Shown here: piece by piece, positions 16,474 to 25,311 of the stretch
How positions within the stretch are numbered: the stretch's first letter is position 1
Layout: each line of letters begins with the position of its first letter
Source: Bacillus manliponensis
GTDB lineage: Bacteria > Bacillota > Bacilli > Bacillales > Bacillaceae_G
Reading direction: 5' to 3'
Length of the DNA stretch: 51,635 nucleotides
NCBI RefSeq assembly: GCF_000712595.1
Contig: NZ_JOTN01000024.1
Coordinates: 1-51,635, forward strand
Notes under the pieces: model-generated
Database searches by the model: none
What the model was told of the DNA's origin: nothing
Seen by the model: the letters and a program-made list of their open reading frames with translations, nothing else
Translations under genes and position numbers: made by a program

Positions 16474-16519
16474 TTTGTACTCCAAAACCAAACCCGTTAC
16501 TCAACAGGCAGCTTTTTTT
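16474..16519. repeat. Inverted repeat, right arm, of the DUF2975 segment
   Basis: TTTGTACTCCAAAACCAAAC, CCGTTAC, then AGGCAGCTTTTTTT; reverse complement of the arm at 15131-15179. It lies between the luxS stop and the luxS terminator hairpin, i.e. inside the luxS 3' untranslated region. Confidence 0.75.
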
Positions 16520-16522
16520 CTA

Positions 16523-16993
16523 TTAAAATACTTTTTCAAGTTCATCCTTCTCTTGCTCTAACCAGAAATTCATCACACGTTTTGCACCTTCTAAATCGTG
16601 CAGTTTCGCTTGACCACACTGCGTTTCATTTGCAGCTGGAATTTCTGTAATTTTTACTGCGTCTTGCATTGTTAGTTCTAATAAATCGATTACTTCGCGT
16701 ACAGTTGGTGTGCCGCTCACTACAAGGTAATAACCTGTTTGGCAACCCATTGGCGAAATATCGATAATATCAAAATGTGGGTAACGATCAATATGAGCGC
16801 GTAAATTATATGCAAGTAAATGCTCTAGCGTATGAATGACACCAGTTTTTAACGCTTGTTTATTCGGCTGACAAAAACGAATATCAAATTTATTCACAAC
16901 ACCGTCGCTTCCTACTTTATGAACACCGCAATGTCTTACGTAAGGTGCTTTTACAATCGTATGATCTAATTCAAAGCTTTCTACTGATGGCAT
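16523..16993 (-). CDS. luxS: S-ribosylhomocysteine lyase LuxS
   Basis: 156 residues. Metal ligands H54 and H58 (HTLEH) and C126 (ETQCGQA), and the catalytic C84 (SPMGCQTG), are all in the expected places, matching the Bacillus enzymes residue for residue at these sites. It splits S-ribosylhomocysteine into homocysteine and DPD, the precursor of AI-2, in the activated methyl cycle. GGGGGG serves as ribosome site. A 14-bp perfect inverted repeat lies 28 bases upstream. Confidence 0.96.
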   Translation of the reverse strand: MPSVESFELDHTIVKAPYVRHCGVHKVGSDGVVNKFDIRFCQPNKQALKTGVIHTLEHLLAYNLRAHIDRYPHFDIIDISPMGCQTGYYLVVSGTPTVREVIDLLELTMQDAVKITEIPAANETQCGQAKLHDLEGAKRVMNFWLEQEKDELEKVF

Positions 16994-17020
16994 AACTAAT
17001 TTCCCCCCGACTTCATTTTC

Positions 17021-17054
17021 AATTCCGTTATATCCAATATGATATAACGGAATT
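17021..17054. promoter_or_regulatory. Perfect 14-bp inverted repeat upstream of luxS
   Basis: AATTCCGTTATATC-CAATAT-GATATAACGGAATT. Perfect arms, six-base loop, 28 bases before the luxS start and 71 bases before yidD. No T run follows on either strand, so it is not an ordinary terminator. It could be an operator for a dimeric regulator or a hairpin in the luxS leader. Confidence 0.7.
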
Positions 17055-17124
17055 AGTTATTAGTAAAGTATTTGTGTACAATCATGCTATAATACTTACA
17101 ACATATGCACGAAAGGAGAAGCTT

Positions 17125-17355
17125 ATGAAACAGATTCTAATCGGCATCATTCGCTTTTACCAAAAGTTTCTTTCTCCATTAAAACCACCGACGTGTCGCT
17201 TTTATCCGACATGTTCTCACTACGGATTGGAAGCGATGAAAACACACGGAGCGCTAAAAGGAACATGGCTCACTGTCACCCGCATTTTAAAATGTCATCC
17301 TTTTCATCCAGGAGGGTTTGATCCCGTCCCGGAGAAAAAGGAGAAAGAACATTAA
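17125..17355 (+). CDS. yidD: YidD membrane protein insertion efficiency factor
   Basis: 76 residues from ATG 17125 (GAAAGGAG upstream). Carries the family motifs [28 protein letters not shown] and [13 protein letters not shown] with the conserved Cys residues. An amphipathic peripheral membrane protein that assists YidC/Sec insertion. Its stop codon overlaps that of the convergent carbonic anhydrase gene. Confidence 0.93.
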   Translation: MKQILIGIIRFYQKFLSPLKPPTCRFYPTCSHYGLEAMKTHGALKGTWLTVTRILKCHPFHPGGFDPVPEKKEKEH

Positions 17356-17915
17356 TTTTCGTAACCATTCACAACAAGATCTAATTTTCCAGTGTCAGGG
17401 TGAATCACTAAACCGTGAACCGGCACTTCTGTTGGCATTAGTGGGTGGTTACGAAGCATATCTACACTGTGCTCTACGCTTTCTTCTACGCTTGAGAATC
17501 CATGTAAAAACTTCTCTAAATCGATTCCAGAATAGCGAAGCATATTGATTTTTTCTTCTGAAATACCGCGTTCTTTCATTTTCGCAATTGTGCTCTCAGC
17601 TTGTACTTTCGCCATACCGCAGTCATGGTGACCAACAACACATACTTCATCAGCGCCTAGTTCATATACCGCTACTAAAATACTACGCATAATACTTCCA
17701 AACGGATGCGATACAACTGCGCCCGCTACTTTAATAATCTTTACATCACCATTACGCATGTTCATCGCTTTTGGTAATAATTCAACAAGACGTGTATCCA
17801 TACAAGAGATGATAACCATCTTTTTATTTGGAAACTTCCCCGCTTCATACTTCTCATACTGCTTCTCTTCTACAAACGTTTCGTTATACTTCAAAATCTC
17901 TTCTAATGACTTCAT
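17352..17915 (-). CDS. Beta-class carbonic anhydrase
   Basis: 187 residues. Zinc ligands C38 (SCMDTR), H96 and C99 (GHHDCG), and the D40/R42 dyad are present. Interconverts CO2 and bicarbonate in the cytosol, supplying carboxylases. It corresponds to the YtiB-type Bacillus enzyme. GAGAGG ribosome site. Convergent with yidD with a four-base overlap, so the transcripts overlap. Confidence 0.93.
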   Translation of the reverse strand: MKSLEEILKYNETFVEEKQYEKYEAGKFPNKKMVIISCMDTRLVELLPKAMNMRNGDVKIIKVAGAVVSHPFGSIMRSILVAVYELGADEVCVVGHHDCGMAKVQAESTIAKMKERGISEEKINMLRYSGIDLEKFLHGFSSVEESVEHSVDMLRNHPLMPTEVPVHGLVIHPDTGKLDLVVNGYEN

Positions 17916-18141
17916 AGTAAAATACCTCTCTTCTTTTCTTCCTGTTGTTACTTTTTTAGTGTATCAAAATGTAAAACACACACAAAGTATATTGTTTTAT
18001 GTTAAAAATACGATACATTTAAAAAACAGTCATAATTCTTTCAAAATATACACACAGCTTTGTAACAACTCCTTCCTACTTTGCTCATCTTTTCACTATA
18101 AACTAAATGTAGATAATGTAAAAAAGGAGTGACACAATATT

Positions 18142-19488
18142 ATGTCCGAAGTTTTATTACTTAGTCGTTTTCAATTTGCAATTACTATTTTTTATCACTT
18201 TTTATTTGTACCATTAACAATCGGACTAATCATTTTAGTGGCGTTCATGGAAACACAATATGCACGTACACTAAATCCGATGTACCGAAAAATGGGCGAC
18301 TTCTGGGGGAAACTATTTGCGATTAACTTCGTGATGGGGATTATCACCGGGATTACGATGGAGTTCCAATTTGGGACAAACTGGTCTGAGTACTCGAAAT
18401 ATATGGGAGACATTTTCGGTTCCCCTCTTGCCATCGAAGCACTTGTTGCCTTCTTCTTAGAATCTACATTTATGGGAATTTGGCTATTTGGCCGCGATAA
18501 AATTTCACCAAAGTTTCGTGCTTTCTCGATTTGGATGGTCGCACTTGGTACTAATATATCCGCATTATGGATTATTACAGCAAACGGATTTATGCAAAAC
18601 CCTGTTGGTTATGTCGTTCGTAACGGACGCGCGGAATTAAATGATTTCTGGGCACTTGTTACCAATCCCTATGCATGGCACATGTTCTTCCATACAGTAG
18701 TTGGTTGTTATATCGTTGGTTCATTTTTCGTTATGGCAGTCAGCGCGTATCACTTATTGCGTAAAAATGAAGTTCCATTCTTTAAAAAGTCATTTAAATA
18801 TGGTTTAATGCTTGGTTTATTCGCTGCAACAGTTACACCGTTTATCGGTCATCAATCTGGTGTATTCGCTGCGAAGATGCAGCCAGCAAAAGGCGCTGCA
18901 ATGGAAGCGGTTTGGGAAACTGGTAAAGGACACGGCTTCTCCATCATTCAAATTCCAGATGTAGAAAATGAAGAAAACTTTGAAATGTTTACAATTCCAA
19001 AGCTAGGAAGTTTCTTCTATACAAATTCATTTGACGGAGAAATTACTGGTTTAAAAGATATCCCAAAAGATGAACGACCAAATGTAAATATGGTCTTCTA
19101 TAGCTTCCGTATTATGGTGGCACTTGGCATATTCTTTATGGCATTAACATGGTATGGATTCTATTTATACCGTAAAGATCGATTAGAAAATTCAACACGT
19201 TTCCTAAAAGTCACAATGTGGTCTGTTTTATTACCATATGTTGCAATTAACGCTGGTTGGATCGTTGCTGAAGTAGGACGCCAACCATGGACAGTATATA
19301 AATTGATGCGTACAGCAGAAGCTGTTTCACCAATTTCTGTACCACAAATTTGGTTCTCACTTATTAGTTTAATACTATTCTACACATTACTATTAATTGC
19401 CGACGTATACTTAATGCTGAAATTTGCGAAGAAAGGACCTGCAGCATTAGAAGAGTCTCATAAAGGAGGTGCGGCTCATGTCTCATGA
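18142..19488 (+). CDS. cydA: Cytochrome bd oxidase subunit I
   Basis: 448 residues, the Gram-positive length with a short Q loop. Heme ligand H19 (QFAITIFYHFLF), the second His in AWHMFFHTVVGC, and the TMEFQFGTNWSEYS and GRQPWTVYKLMRT blocks are recognised. Menaquinol oxidase of the plasma membrane with high oxygen affinity. GGAGTGA precedes the ATG. First gene of a two-gene operon; cydCD, needed for bd assembly, are not in the window. No clear Rex or Fnr site was made out upstream. Confidence 0.95.
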   Translation: MSEVLLLSRFQFAITIFYHFLFVPLTIGLIILVAFMETQYARTLNPMYRKMGDFWGKLFAINFVMGIITGITMEFQFGTNWSEYSKYMGDIFGSPLAIEALVAFFLESTFMGIWLFGRDKISPKFRAFSIWMVALGTNISALWIITANGFMQNPVGYVVRNGRAELNDFWALVTNPYAWHMFFHTVVGCYIVGSFFVMAVSAYHLLRKNEVPFFKKSFKYGLMLGLFAATVTPFIGHQSGVFAAKMQPAKGAAMEAVWETGKGHGFSIIQIPDVENEENFEMFTIPKLGSFFYTNSFDGEITGLKDIPKDERPNVNMVFYSFRIMVALGIFFMALTWYGFYLYRKDRLENSTRFLKVTMWSVLLPYVAINAGWIVAEVGRQPWTVYKLMRTAEAVSPISVPQIWFSLISLILFYTLLLIADVYLMLKFAKKGPAALEESHKGGAAHVS

Positions 19489-20506
19489 TACACTCGCCAT
19501 TATTTGGTTCGGCTTATGGGGCGTCATTTGGGCAGTTTACTTTATTCTCGATGCATATGCACTTGGTAACGGAATGATTTTTCCATTCGTTACGAAAGAC
19601 CGAAAAGAACGCAATCAGTTACAAGAAGCAATTGGACCGTTTTGGGGTGGTAACGAAGTTTGGTTAATTACAGCTGGGGGCGCAACATTTGCGGCGTTCC
19701 CAATCACATATGCAAATATGTTTAGTTACTTATATACACCATTCTTTTTATTATTAATTGCACTCTTTGCCCGAGCTGCAGGACTCGAGTTTATGCATAA
19801 AGACGACTCACCACTTTGGCAAAAAACGTGGAAATGGGCCTATGCAATTGGTAGTTTCTTAATCGCTTTCTTGTTTGGCGTAACATTTGCCAATTTATAT
19901 TACGGCTTAGAAATTGGTAAAAATGGCTACGAAGGAAATTTACTAAGTTTACTTAATCATTACGGCATACTTGGCGGTATTTTCTTTACAGTGACCTTCA
20001 TTTTATCTGGTGCACTGTGGGTTATGATTAAAACAGATGGAGACGTTGCGAAGCGCTCATATAAAATTGCAAAACCAGTTTCAATAGCTTCCGCAGCTAT
20101 TTTAGCCATCTTTTACGTCGCAACAGCAAACCGTACAAACTTATTCCAAAACTCTACGGAATATCCAGTACTGTTTATTTTACCGCTACTTGCGATGGTA
20201 GCAAGTGTCATCACAATTATTATGGTCAATAAAAAGAAAATCGGATTCGCTTTTACATCTGTTTGTACAACTATCGCCCTCTTTATGGCAACTGGATTTG
20301 CGGGGATGTATCCAAGAATGTTGCCATCTCGTATTAACGACGAATACAGTACAACATTATTTGAAGCTGCGGGCAGCCATCTAAACTTAAAAATTATGTT
20401 CTTCGTTGCCCTTGTCATGGTACCAATCGTTATCGGTTACCAACTATGGAGCTACACAATCTTCAAAGAGAAAATTCATAAAGACTCTGCGAAGGGATAT
20501 CATTAA
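19478..20506 (+). CDS. cydB: Cytochrome bd oxidase subunit II
   Basis: 342 residues from ATG 19478, which has AAAGGAGGTG 6 bases upstream, inside the last codons of cydA (11-base overlap). Eight to nine helices; typical LWGVIWAVYFILDAYALGNG, GPFWGGNEVWLITAGGATFA AFP and ARAAGLEF. Pairs with CydA as the second membrane subunit. Confidence 0.95.
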   Translation: MSHDTLAIIWFGLWGVIWAVYFILDAYALGNGMIFPFVTKDRKERNQLQEAIGPFWGGNEVWLITAGGATFAAFPITYANMFSYLYTPFFLLLIALFARAAGLEFMHKDDSPLWQKTWKWAYAIGSFLIAFLFGVTFANLYYGLEIGKNGYEGNLLSLLNHYGILGGIFFTVTFILSGALWVMIKTDGDVAKRSYKIAKPVSIASAAILAIFYVATANRTNLFQNSTEYPVLFILPLLAMVASVITIIMVNKKKIGFAFTSVCTTIALFMATGFAGMYPRMLPSRINDEYSTTLFEAAGSHLNLKIMFFVALVMVPIVIGYQLWSYTIFKEKIHKDSAKGYH

Positions 20507-20513
20507 TAAGGTG

Positions 20514-20546
20514 AACGCGCCACTCTTTTAGGTGGTGCGTTTTTTG
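20514..20546 (+). terminator. Terminator of cydAB
   Basis: AACGCGCCAC-TCTTTTAG-GTGGTGCGTT followed by TTTTG. It separates cydAB from the next gene. Confidence 0.85.
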
Positions 20547-20672
20547 TTGCGGTGCTTTCGGCTATTTCTCACTATTTATCGGCGATTCCTATTTGCACTC
20601 CTTTACCTATTTCTTGTAATATATAAGAATTGTGCACACTGCACAAAATCTATTACCGAGGTGTACATATTT

Positions 20673-21707
20673 GTGTCTGTTATAGCAATTATTACAGTTA
20701 TCTTCCTTGGCATCTTCTTATTTTCTTATATAAGAGAACCAAGAAGAGTACTGAACGGTTTTCTATTTAACATTTTTTTCTGCTGGTTTTTAGTTCTCAT
20801 CACATATTTAGCATTCTCTTCAAATAATTCCTTTTTTATGATGCTAGCGCTTATACCAATCGTATTACTTTTATTACTATTAACATTTGGTTTATTCGCA
20901 TTAATGGTCAGCCTATTCTTAAATGCACGAATTCTTATGCGCCGTGAAGGAAGACGATTTGCTAACTCTTTAACATTTCTTCTTGGACTAGCAATATTGT
21001 TTTATATTATTTACTCGTTAATTGATCCGAGCCGATTTATTTCAGAGGAGCTACAGCCAATTGAAGGCGGAATTTCACTTATTATGCTATATTTCTTAAT
21101 TCATGCTGCAAACTTCTTAACTGCTTACTTCCTATATCAATTTAATCGTCCGCGCTACAATCAAGACTTCATCATCGTGCTTGGCAGTGGTTTAATTAAC
21201 GATAAAGTACCGCCGTTATTAGCAAGTCGAATTCATAAAGCGATTGAATTTTATCATAAACAGGCAAAAGTCACGGCGCCACCAACAATCATTTTCTCAG
21301 GTGGACAAGGTCCTGATGAAAACTTACCAGAATCTGAAGCGATGCAAGCATATGCAGTCGAAAAAGGAATTCCAATTGAGCATACATTACAAGAAAACCA
21401 ATCTGTAAATACGTATGAAAATATGCTATTTTCTAAGCGAATTATGGATGAACGAACAGGTGGCAAATACAACAGCATTTTTACAACAAATAACTTCCAC
21501 CTATTCCGCGCTGGGCTATATGCAAAAGAAGCTGGATTAAATAGCCAAGGAATCGGTTCGAAGACGGCATTTTACTACTGGCCAAACGCAATGATTCGTG
21601 AATATATCGCAATCGTTGTCATAAATCGAAAACGCCATAGCATCGTTGTTGGAGTGATTGCTGGGATTTCAATTCTTCTTTCATTCATTTCTTATCTCGT
21701 GTTATAA
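20673..21707 (+). CDS. YdcF/DUF218-family membrane protein
   Basis: 344 residues from GTG 20673 (GAGGTG 9 bases upstream); the frame is open further upstream but crosses the cydB terminator. Five or six N-terminal membrane helices (to ~160), then a DUF218 domain: FIIVLGSGLINDKVPPLLAS R, IIFSGGQGPDENLPESEAMQ, NTYENMLFSKRIM and TTNNFHLFRAGLYAKEAGL. The E. coli relatives SanA/ElyC/YdcF act on envelope or nucleotide-bound substrates; the exact role here is unknown. Confidence 0.85.
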   Translation: MSVIAIITVIFLGIFLFSYIREPRRVLNGFLFNIFFCWFLVLITYLAFSSNNSFFMMLALIPIVLLLLLLTFGLFALMVSLFLNARILMRREGRRFANSLTFLLGLAILFYIIYSLIDPSRFISEELQPIEGGISLIMLYFLIHAANFLTAYFLYQFNRPRYNQDFIIVLGSGLINDKVPPLLASRIHKAIEFYHKQAKVTAPPTIIFSGGQGPDENLPESEAMQAYAVEKGIPIEHTLQENQSVNTYENMLFSKRIMDERTGGKYNSIFTTNNFHLFRAGLYAKEAGLNSQGIGSKTAFYYWPNAMIREYIAIVVINRKRHSIVVGVIAGISILLSFISYLVL

Positions 21708-21711
21708 ACAG

Positions 21712-21746
21712 AATTCCCTATATATTTTATGTAGGGGATTTTTTTA
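21712..21746 (+). terminator. Terminator of the YdcF-like gene
   Basis: AATTCCCTA (21712-21720) pairs with TAGGGGATT (21732-21740), then seven T. Confidence 0.75.
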
Positions 21747-21866
21747 TTCAGTCAAAACTAGGAGTAATTCAGTCACTTTTTCATTTATTCGGTCAAAATT
21801 AGCAATAGTCCGGTCACTTTTTCATTTATTCAGCCAAAACTAGCAATAATTCAGTCACTCTCTATT
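21746..21866. repeat. 41-bp tandem repeat (locus B)
   Basis: A partial unit at 21746 is followed by units starting at 21766, 21807 and 21848, exactly 41 bp apart, with core AATTCAGTCACTTTTTCATT, TATTCGGTCAAAA and tail TTAGCAAT. The last unit is truncated. Same sequence and same period as 2969-3089, in the same orientation, and again directly after a terminator of a plus-strand gene. Confidence 0.85.
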
Positions 21867-21919
21867 TGCCAATTCCCCCCATTTCGTTTACAATAAAACC
21901 TGACAAATGAAGAATCTTG

Positions 21920-22010
21920 TTATCACAGGGGGAGCCTCTTGGCTGAGAGGGAACATGCCGTTCCGACCCTTTGAACCTGTTAGTTAACGCTAGCGTAGGG
22001 ATTGTGTAGA
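21920..22010 (+). ncRNA. TPP (thiamine pyrophosphate) riboswitch aptamer
   Basis: Contains the THI-box signatures in order: GGGGAGCC, GGCTGAGAGGGA, GACCCTTTGAACCTGTTAGT, and AACGCTAGCGTAGGGA. These are the pyrimidine- and pyrophosphate-sensor helices. It sits about 100 bases before thiT, and binding of TPP should shut thiT expression. Confidence 0.96.
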
Positions 22011-22050
22011 ACGAGAATACATCGGACTTTTATTTATATCTATGTATTTT

Positions 22051-22105
22051 TATCCCCCTATGATAATCGAGGTTTCTTTCAGAGACATATGATAGGGGGA
22101 TTTTT
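22051..22105 (+). promoter_or_regulatory. Expression platform of the TPP riboswitch
   Basis: TCCCCCTAT (22053-22061) pairs with ATAGGGGGA (22092-22100), followed by five T. The 3' arm contains the AGGGGGA ribosome binding site of thiT, so the same hairpin could both terminate transcription and block initiation. Confidence 0.75.
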
Positions 22106-22108
22106 CAC

Positions 22109-22699
22109 ATGCGCAATAAAAATTTACAACCGATGATTGAAGCGGCAATTCTTGCGGCACTCGCTTTAATTATTGATTTCTTTCCATCTATTAAACTTTC
22201 AGCTGGTATTTCCATTTCATTTGCAATGATACCTATTTTCATAGCTGCTTATCGCTGGGGAGTAAAAATCGGTATGCTGAGTGGCTTTCTTTGGGGACTA
22301 TTACAGATCGTCACGGGAGATGCTTACATTTTAACAGCTCTACAAGCATGTATTGAATACTTTATCGCCTTTGCTTTCATCGGATTAGCTGGTCTATTTT
22401 TCAATCCAATTCAACATGCTATCCAAAATGGGAATAAAGGAACATTAGCATTTTATATCGTAATTGCAACTTTAGTTGGAAGCATCGCTCGTTATTTCTG
22501 GCACTTCATTGCTGGTGTTCTATTCTTCGGAGAATATGCACCTGAAGGGCAATCTGCTTTCATGTATTCTTTAATTGCAAATGGTATCACTTTAATCGGA
22601 GCGTTTGCTGCATGTGCAGTACTACTCGTACTCCTTAGTACATCAGCGCCGCACTTACTTAAAAATATGAAAGTAACACGAAAAAAGAAGATTGCTTAA
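22109..22699 (+). CDS. thiT: ThiT thiamine transporter (ECF substrate-binding subunit)
   Basis: 196 residues, six membrane helices. EAAILAALALIIDFFPSIKL, then MIPIFIAAYRWGVKIGMLSG, WGLLQIVTGDAYILTALQA and the late SIARYFWHFIAGVLFFGEYA are the ThiT/YuaJ thiamine pocket motifs. Works with the shared EcfT and ATPase module, which is encoded elsewhere. Controlled by the TPP riboswitch upstream. Confidence 0.95.
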   Translation: MRNKNLQPMIEAAILAALALIIDFFPSIKLSAGISISFAMIPIFIAAYRWGVKIGMLSGFLWGLLQIVTGDAYILTALQACIEYFIAFAFIGLAGLFFNPIQHAIQNGNKGTLAFYIVIATLVGSIARYFWHFIAGVLFFGEYAPEGQSAFMYSLIANGITLIGAFAACAVLLVLLSTSAPHLLKNMKVTRKKKIA

Positions 22700-22716
22700 T
22701 TGCAATCTTCTTTTTT
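22682..22716. terminator. Terminator shared by thiT and the permease operon
   Basis: GAAGATTGC-TTAATT-GCAATCTTC with A and T runs on its two sides; it covers the ends of both convergent genes. Confidence 0.85.
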
Positions 22717-23580
22717 ATATCCTTCTACAGCCTTTGTCATACAAAATAATAAAATCATATAAAACAGAACGGGAACCATCACAATTCTTGGCTCAATCAT
22801 TAACTCAATATAATAATAACTAATTAAGTTCGCCCAATCAGTTACATATGGGGAATATACATTATATTGATCATGCACTTGCCCAGATACAATTTTTGTT
22901 CCCCCTAAAAAGATTTTAAATAGCGCTAAGTGTAACATAAGAAGTAACACTTGCACCATCTGTTCTCCAATTTGAAACATCATTTTTGGCCATACTCCTT
23001 TTATAATATGCGTTCGGAATACATGCCATTTACTTCCACCTAGAACAAAAGCACTTTGTACATATTCTTTTCTCCAGAGCTGCTCCACCTCCGTTTGAAA
23101 AAATCGCGTCAGTCCCGGAACAGCAATTACTACAAATACGATAAGCTGGATACATAATACCTCAACATTTGATACAATGGGTTTCGTCCGAACTTCATAT
23201 ATAATAAATGGGGAGAGAAACAACAGACAAAATAACGTTTGCGGAAAGAAACGTAAGCTTTCAAATATAGATTTTCTTTTCTTTATGAAAAAACTAAAAC
23301 AAACCGCAATAATTACTCTCATGCATGCAACAAAAAACGAAATAAGAATCGTATATTTCGCTCCGTCTATTACTTTATAAAACAAATCTCCTCCCTCACG
23401 ATCTGTACCAAACCAGTATGTACGAGAGAAAGAAAACGGAGCTGCCTCATCTACCTTACCTTCTTCATCATACGTATACAGTACTCTTTCTCGCTCTTCT
23501 TGCACATATGGAAGCAGAAAACTAGCACATAACATAATAAAAATAGGAACAAAAAAATACAAATACCTTCGACTATGCAT
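22696..23580 (-). CDS. ABC transporter permease, DppC/OppC-like
   Basis: 294 residues, about six helices. The FGTDREGGDLFYKVIDGAKY start is the OppC-type signature (usually GTDxxGRDxxSR), here variant. The EAA-like loop reads AFVLGGSKWHVFRTHIIKGV WP. Its ATG overlaps the stop of the upstream permease by 8 bases. No ATPase or substrate-binding protein gene is adjacent, and residues in the EAA loop depart from the classical EAA---G pattern, so activity is uncertain. Confidence 0.75.
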   Translation of the reverse strand: MHSRRYLYFFVPIFIMLCASFLLPYVQEERERVLYTYDEEGKVDEAAPFSFSRTYWFGTDREGGDLFYKVIDGAKYTILISFFVACMRVIIAVCFSFFIKKRKSIFESLRFFPQTLFCLLFLSPFIIYEVRTKPIVSNVEVLCIQLIVFVVIAVPGLTRFFQTEVEQLWRKEYVQSAFVLGGSKWHVFRTHIIKGVWPKMMFQIGEQMVQVLLLMLHLALFKIFLGGTKIVSGQVHDQYNVYSPYVTDWANLISYYYIELMIEPRIVMVPVLFYMILLFCMTKAVEGYKKEDCN

Positions 23581-24475
23581 ATACTGTTCTCCTTAACCAA
23601 TTTACAACAACAATAACTCCATAAATTGGAGATACAAATAAAAGAAGTAAATAAACAACAACAGCTGGATCTTGCCCATTTATTAAAAGAGAAAATAAAC
23701 CTTTTATATGAAACAAATATTCAAAGACTAATATACTCGTTACTAATGCAAGCAAAATAGACTCGATATGATTTAGAAGCGATACGATAATATTCCTTAA
23801 AATATGTTGAAACATAATATACCTCTCACTAAACCCTTTCGCTTTTGCATATGTCACGTATTCTTTGTTCTTTTCTTCTTCCATCAATAACAATTGAAAT
23901 TGAAACAGCGATATGGTCGGTATGATAGATAACACAAGGATTGGTAAAATAATAGAAGTATTTTGCATCGATGAAATGGGGTTCAGCGGTAAAAGGCCTG
24001 TATTTCTATATATACTTATTATAAAAAGCTGCACGAAAAAAATAAGAAACACATCCGGTACAGTTTTTAGGAAAGAGAAGATTGTTTTTACAACTTGCTG
24101 AAGACGCTTCGAAAGCAAAGTAACAATAACACTACATGAAAAAGAAACAACTATTGCAAGGAAAAGTGAACCTATTAAAAGAAACATTGAATACATATAC
24201 GGCTCTAACACAAATGGAAACAGTGGAAACTCTCTTGCTTTCATTTTAAATATTTGAACGCCATTTATAATCGTATCAATTTGCATGACGGTATTAATCT
24301 TTAGCTGTTCTGGATGCAATAGCTTCAAAATAACATCTATGTACTCTTTGAAAAATCCCCCTACATATATGCCAACTTGTTTTCCCTTTATAAATAGAGC
24401 TGGCAAGCTAACCATCGCTGTAAATACAAGCATCATACATAAAATTGTCGCAATAACTGACATTATCTTTCTCAC
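23573..24475 (-). CDS. ABC transporter permease, DppB/OppB-like
   Basis: 300 residues from GTG 24475 (GGGGAGG 8 bases upstream). Helices at ~7-30, 95-120, 135-155, 170-190, 230-250 and 270-290. The EAA-type loop reads EYVTYAKAKGFSERYIMFQH ILRN, close to the OppB consensus. First gene of the two-gene permease operon. Peptide- or nickel-type uptake is the family role, but the partner components must be encoded elsewhere. Confidence 0.75.
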   Translation of the reverse strand: MRKIMSVIATILCMMLVFTAMVSLPALFIKGKQVGIYVGGFFKEYIDVILKLLHPEQLKINTVMQIDTIINGVQIFKMKAREFPLFPFVLEPYMYSMFLLIGSLFLAIVVSFSCSVIVTLLSKRLQQVVKTIFSFLKTVPDVFLIFFVQLFIISIYRNTGLLPLNPISSMQNTSIILPILVLSIIPTISLFQFQLLLMEEEKNKEYVTYAKAKGFSERYIMFQHILRNIIVSLLNHIESILLALVTSILVFEYLFHIKGLFSLLINGQDPAVVVYLLLLFVSPIYGVIVVVNWLRRTVYA

Positions 24476-24595
24476 TATTCGTCCTCCCCTTCACTCATAT
24501 ATAGTTCTTTTCCGCCCAATGTATTACCTTTGACATTTCCACCTTAATCCTTTACAGTCAAATTGTTCATACGTTCACTACATAGGAGGATATTC

Positions 24596-25126
24596 ATGAA
24601 AATTGAAATCAAAGATGTGTTAATTTCACAAGAACAATTACAAGAAAAAACGAAGGAATTAGCACAGCAAATCGAGCGTGATTTTAAGGGAGAAGAAATC
24701 GTTGTTATTGCGGTTTTAAAAGGATCTTTCGTATTCGCGGCTGACTTAATTCGCCACATTTCAAATGAAGTAACAATTGACTTCATTTCCGCATCTAGCT
24801 ACGGAAATCAAACAGAAACGACAGGGAAAGTAAAATTACTAAAGGATATCGATGTAAACATTACAGGTAAAAACGTAATTGTTGTTGAAGACATTATCGA
24901 TTCTGGCTTAACCCTTCACTTCTTAAAAGATCACTTCTTTATGCATAAACCAAAAACATTAAAGTTCTGTACACTTCTTGATAAACCAGAACGCCGTAAA
25001 GTAGACTTGAAAGCAGAATATGTTGGCTTCCAAATTCCTGATGAATTTATCGTTGGCTACGGCATTGACTGCGCTGAAAAATATCGTAACTTACCGTACA
25101 TCGCATCTGTTGTGACGGATAAATAA
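24596..25126 (+). CDS. hpt: Hypoxanthine phosphoribosyltransferase
   Basis: 176 residues from ATG 24596 (AGGAGG 7 bases upstream). The PRPP-binding motif VVEDIIDSGLTL is at 96-107, the PPi loop VLKGSFVFAADL at ~40-51, and the flexible-loop SASSYG at 66-70. Purine salvage: hypoxanthine or guanine plus PRPP gives IMP or GMP. It stands alone here rather than in the tilS-ftsH locus, so it is probably a second copy of the family. Confidence 0.93.
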   Translation: MKIEIKDVLISQEQLQEKTKELAQQIERDFKGEEIVVIAVLKGSFVFAADLIRHISNEVTIDFISASSYGNQTETTGKVKLLKDIDVNITGKNVIVVEDIIDSGLTLHFLKDHFFMHKPKTLKFCTLLDKPERRKVDLKAEYVGFQIPDEFIVGYGIDCAEKYRNLPYIASVVTDK

Positions 25127-25165
25127 TAAAAAGCACTTACTAGTTAAATTAAGATAATAATTTAT

Positions 25166-25206
25166 AGGATAATTAGTCTATTATGAGGACTAATTATCCT
25201 TTTTTA
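25166..25206 (+). terminator. Terminator of the hpt gene
   Basis: AGGATAATTAGTC (25166-25178) pairs with GACTAATTATCCT (25188-25200), perfect 13-bp stem, then six T. Confidence 0.88.
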
Positions 25207-25311
25207 TTTCATAATTGATTAAATAAATAATGATCAAGAACATAGTTTAAAATGTTTAATATAGTAATATAAAGAAGAATATTTGTTTGAATGTTGGAGG
25301 ACGTATCAGGT

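Noticed and set aside
17916-18141. Rex or Fnr operator upstream of cydA
   Set aside because: No clear TTGTGAAATAATTCACA-like or TGTGA-N6-TCACA site could be made out.
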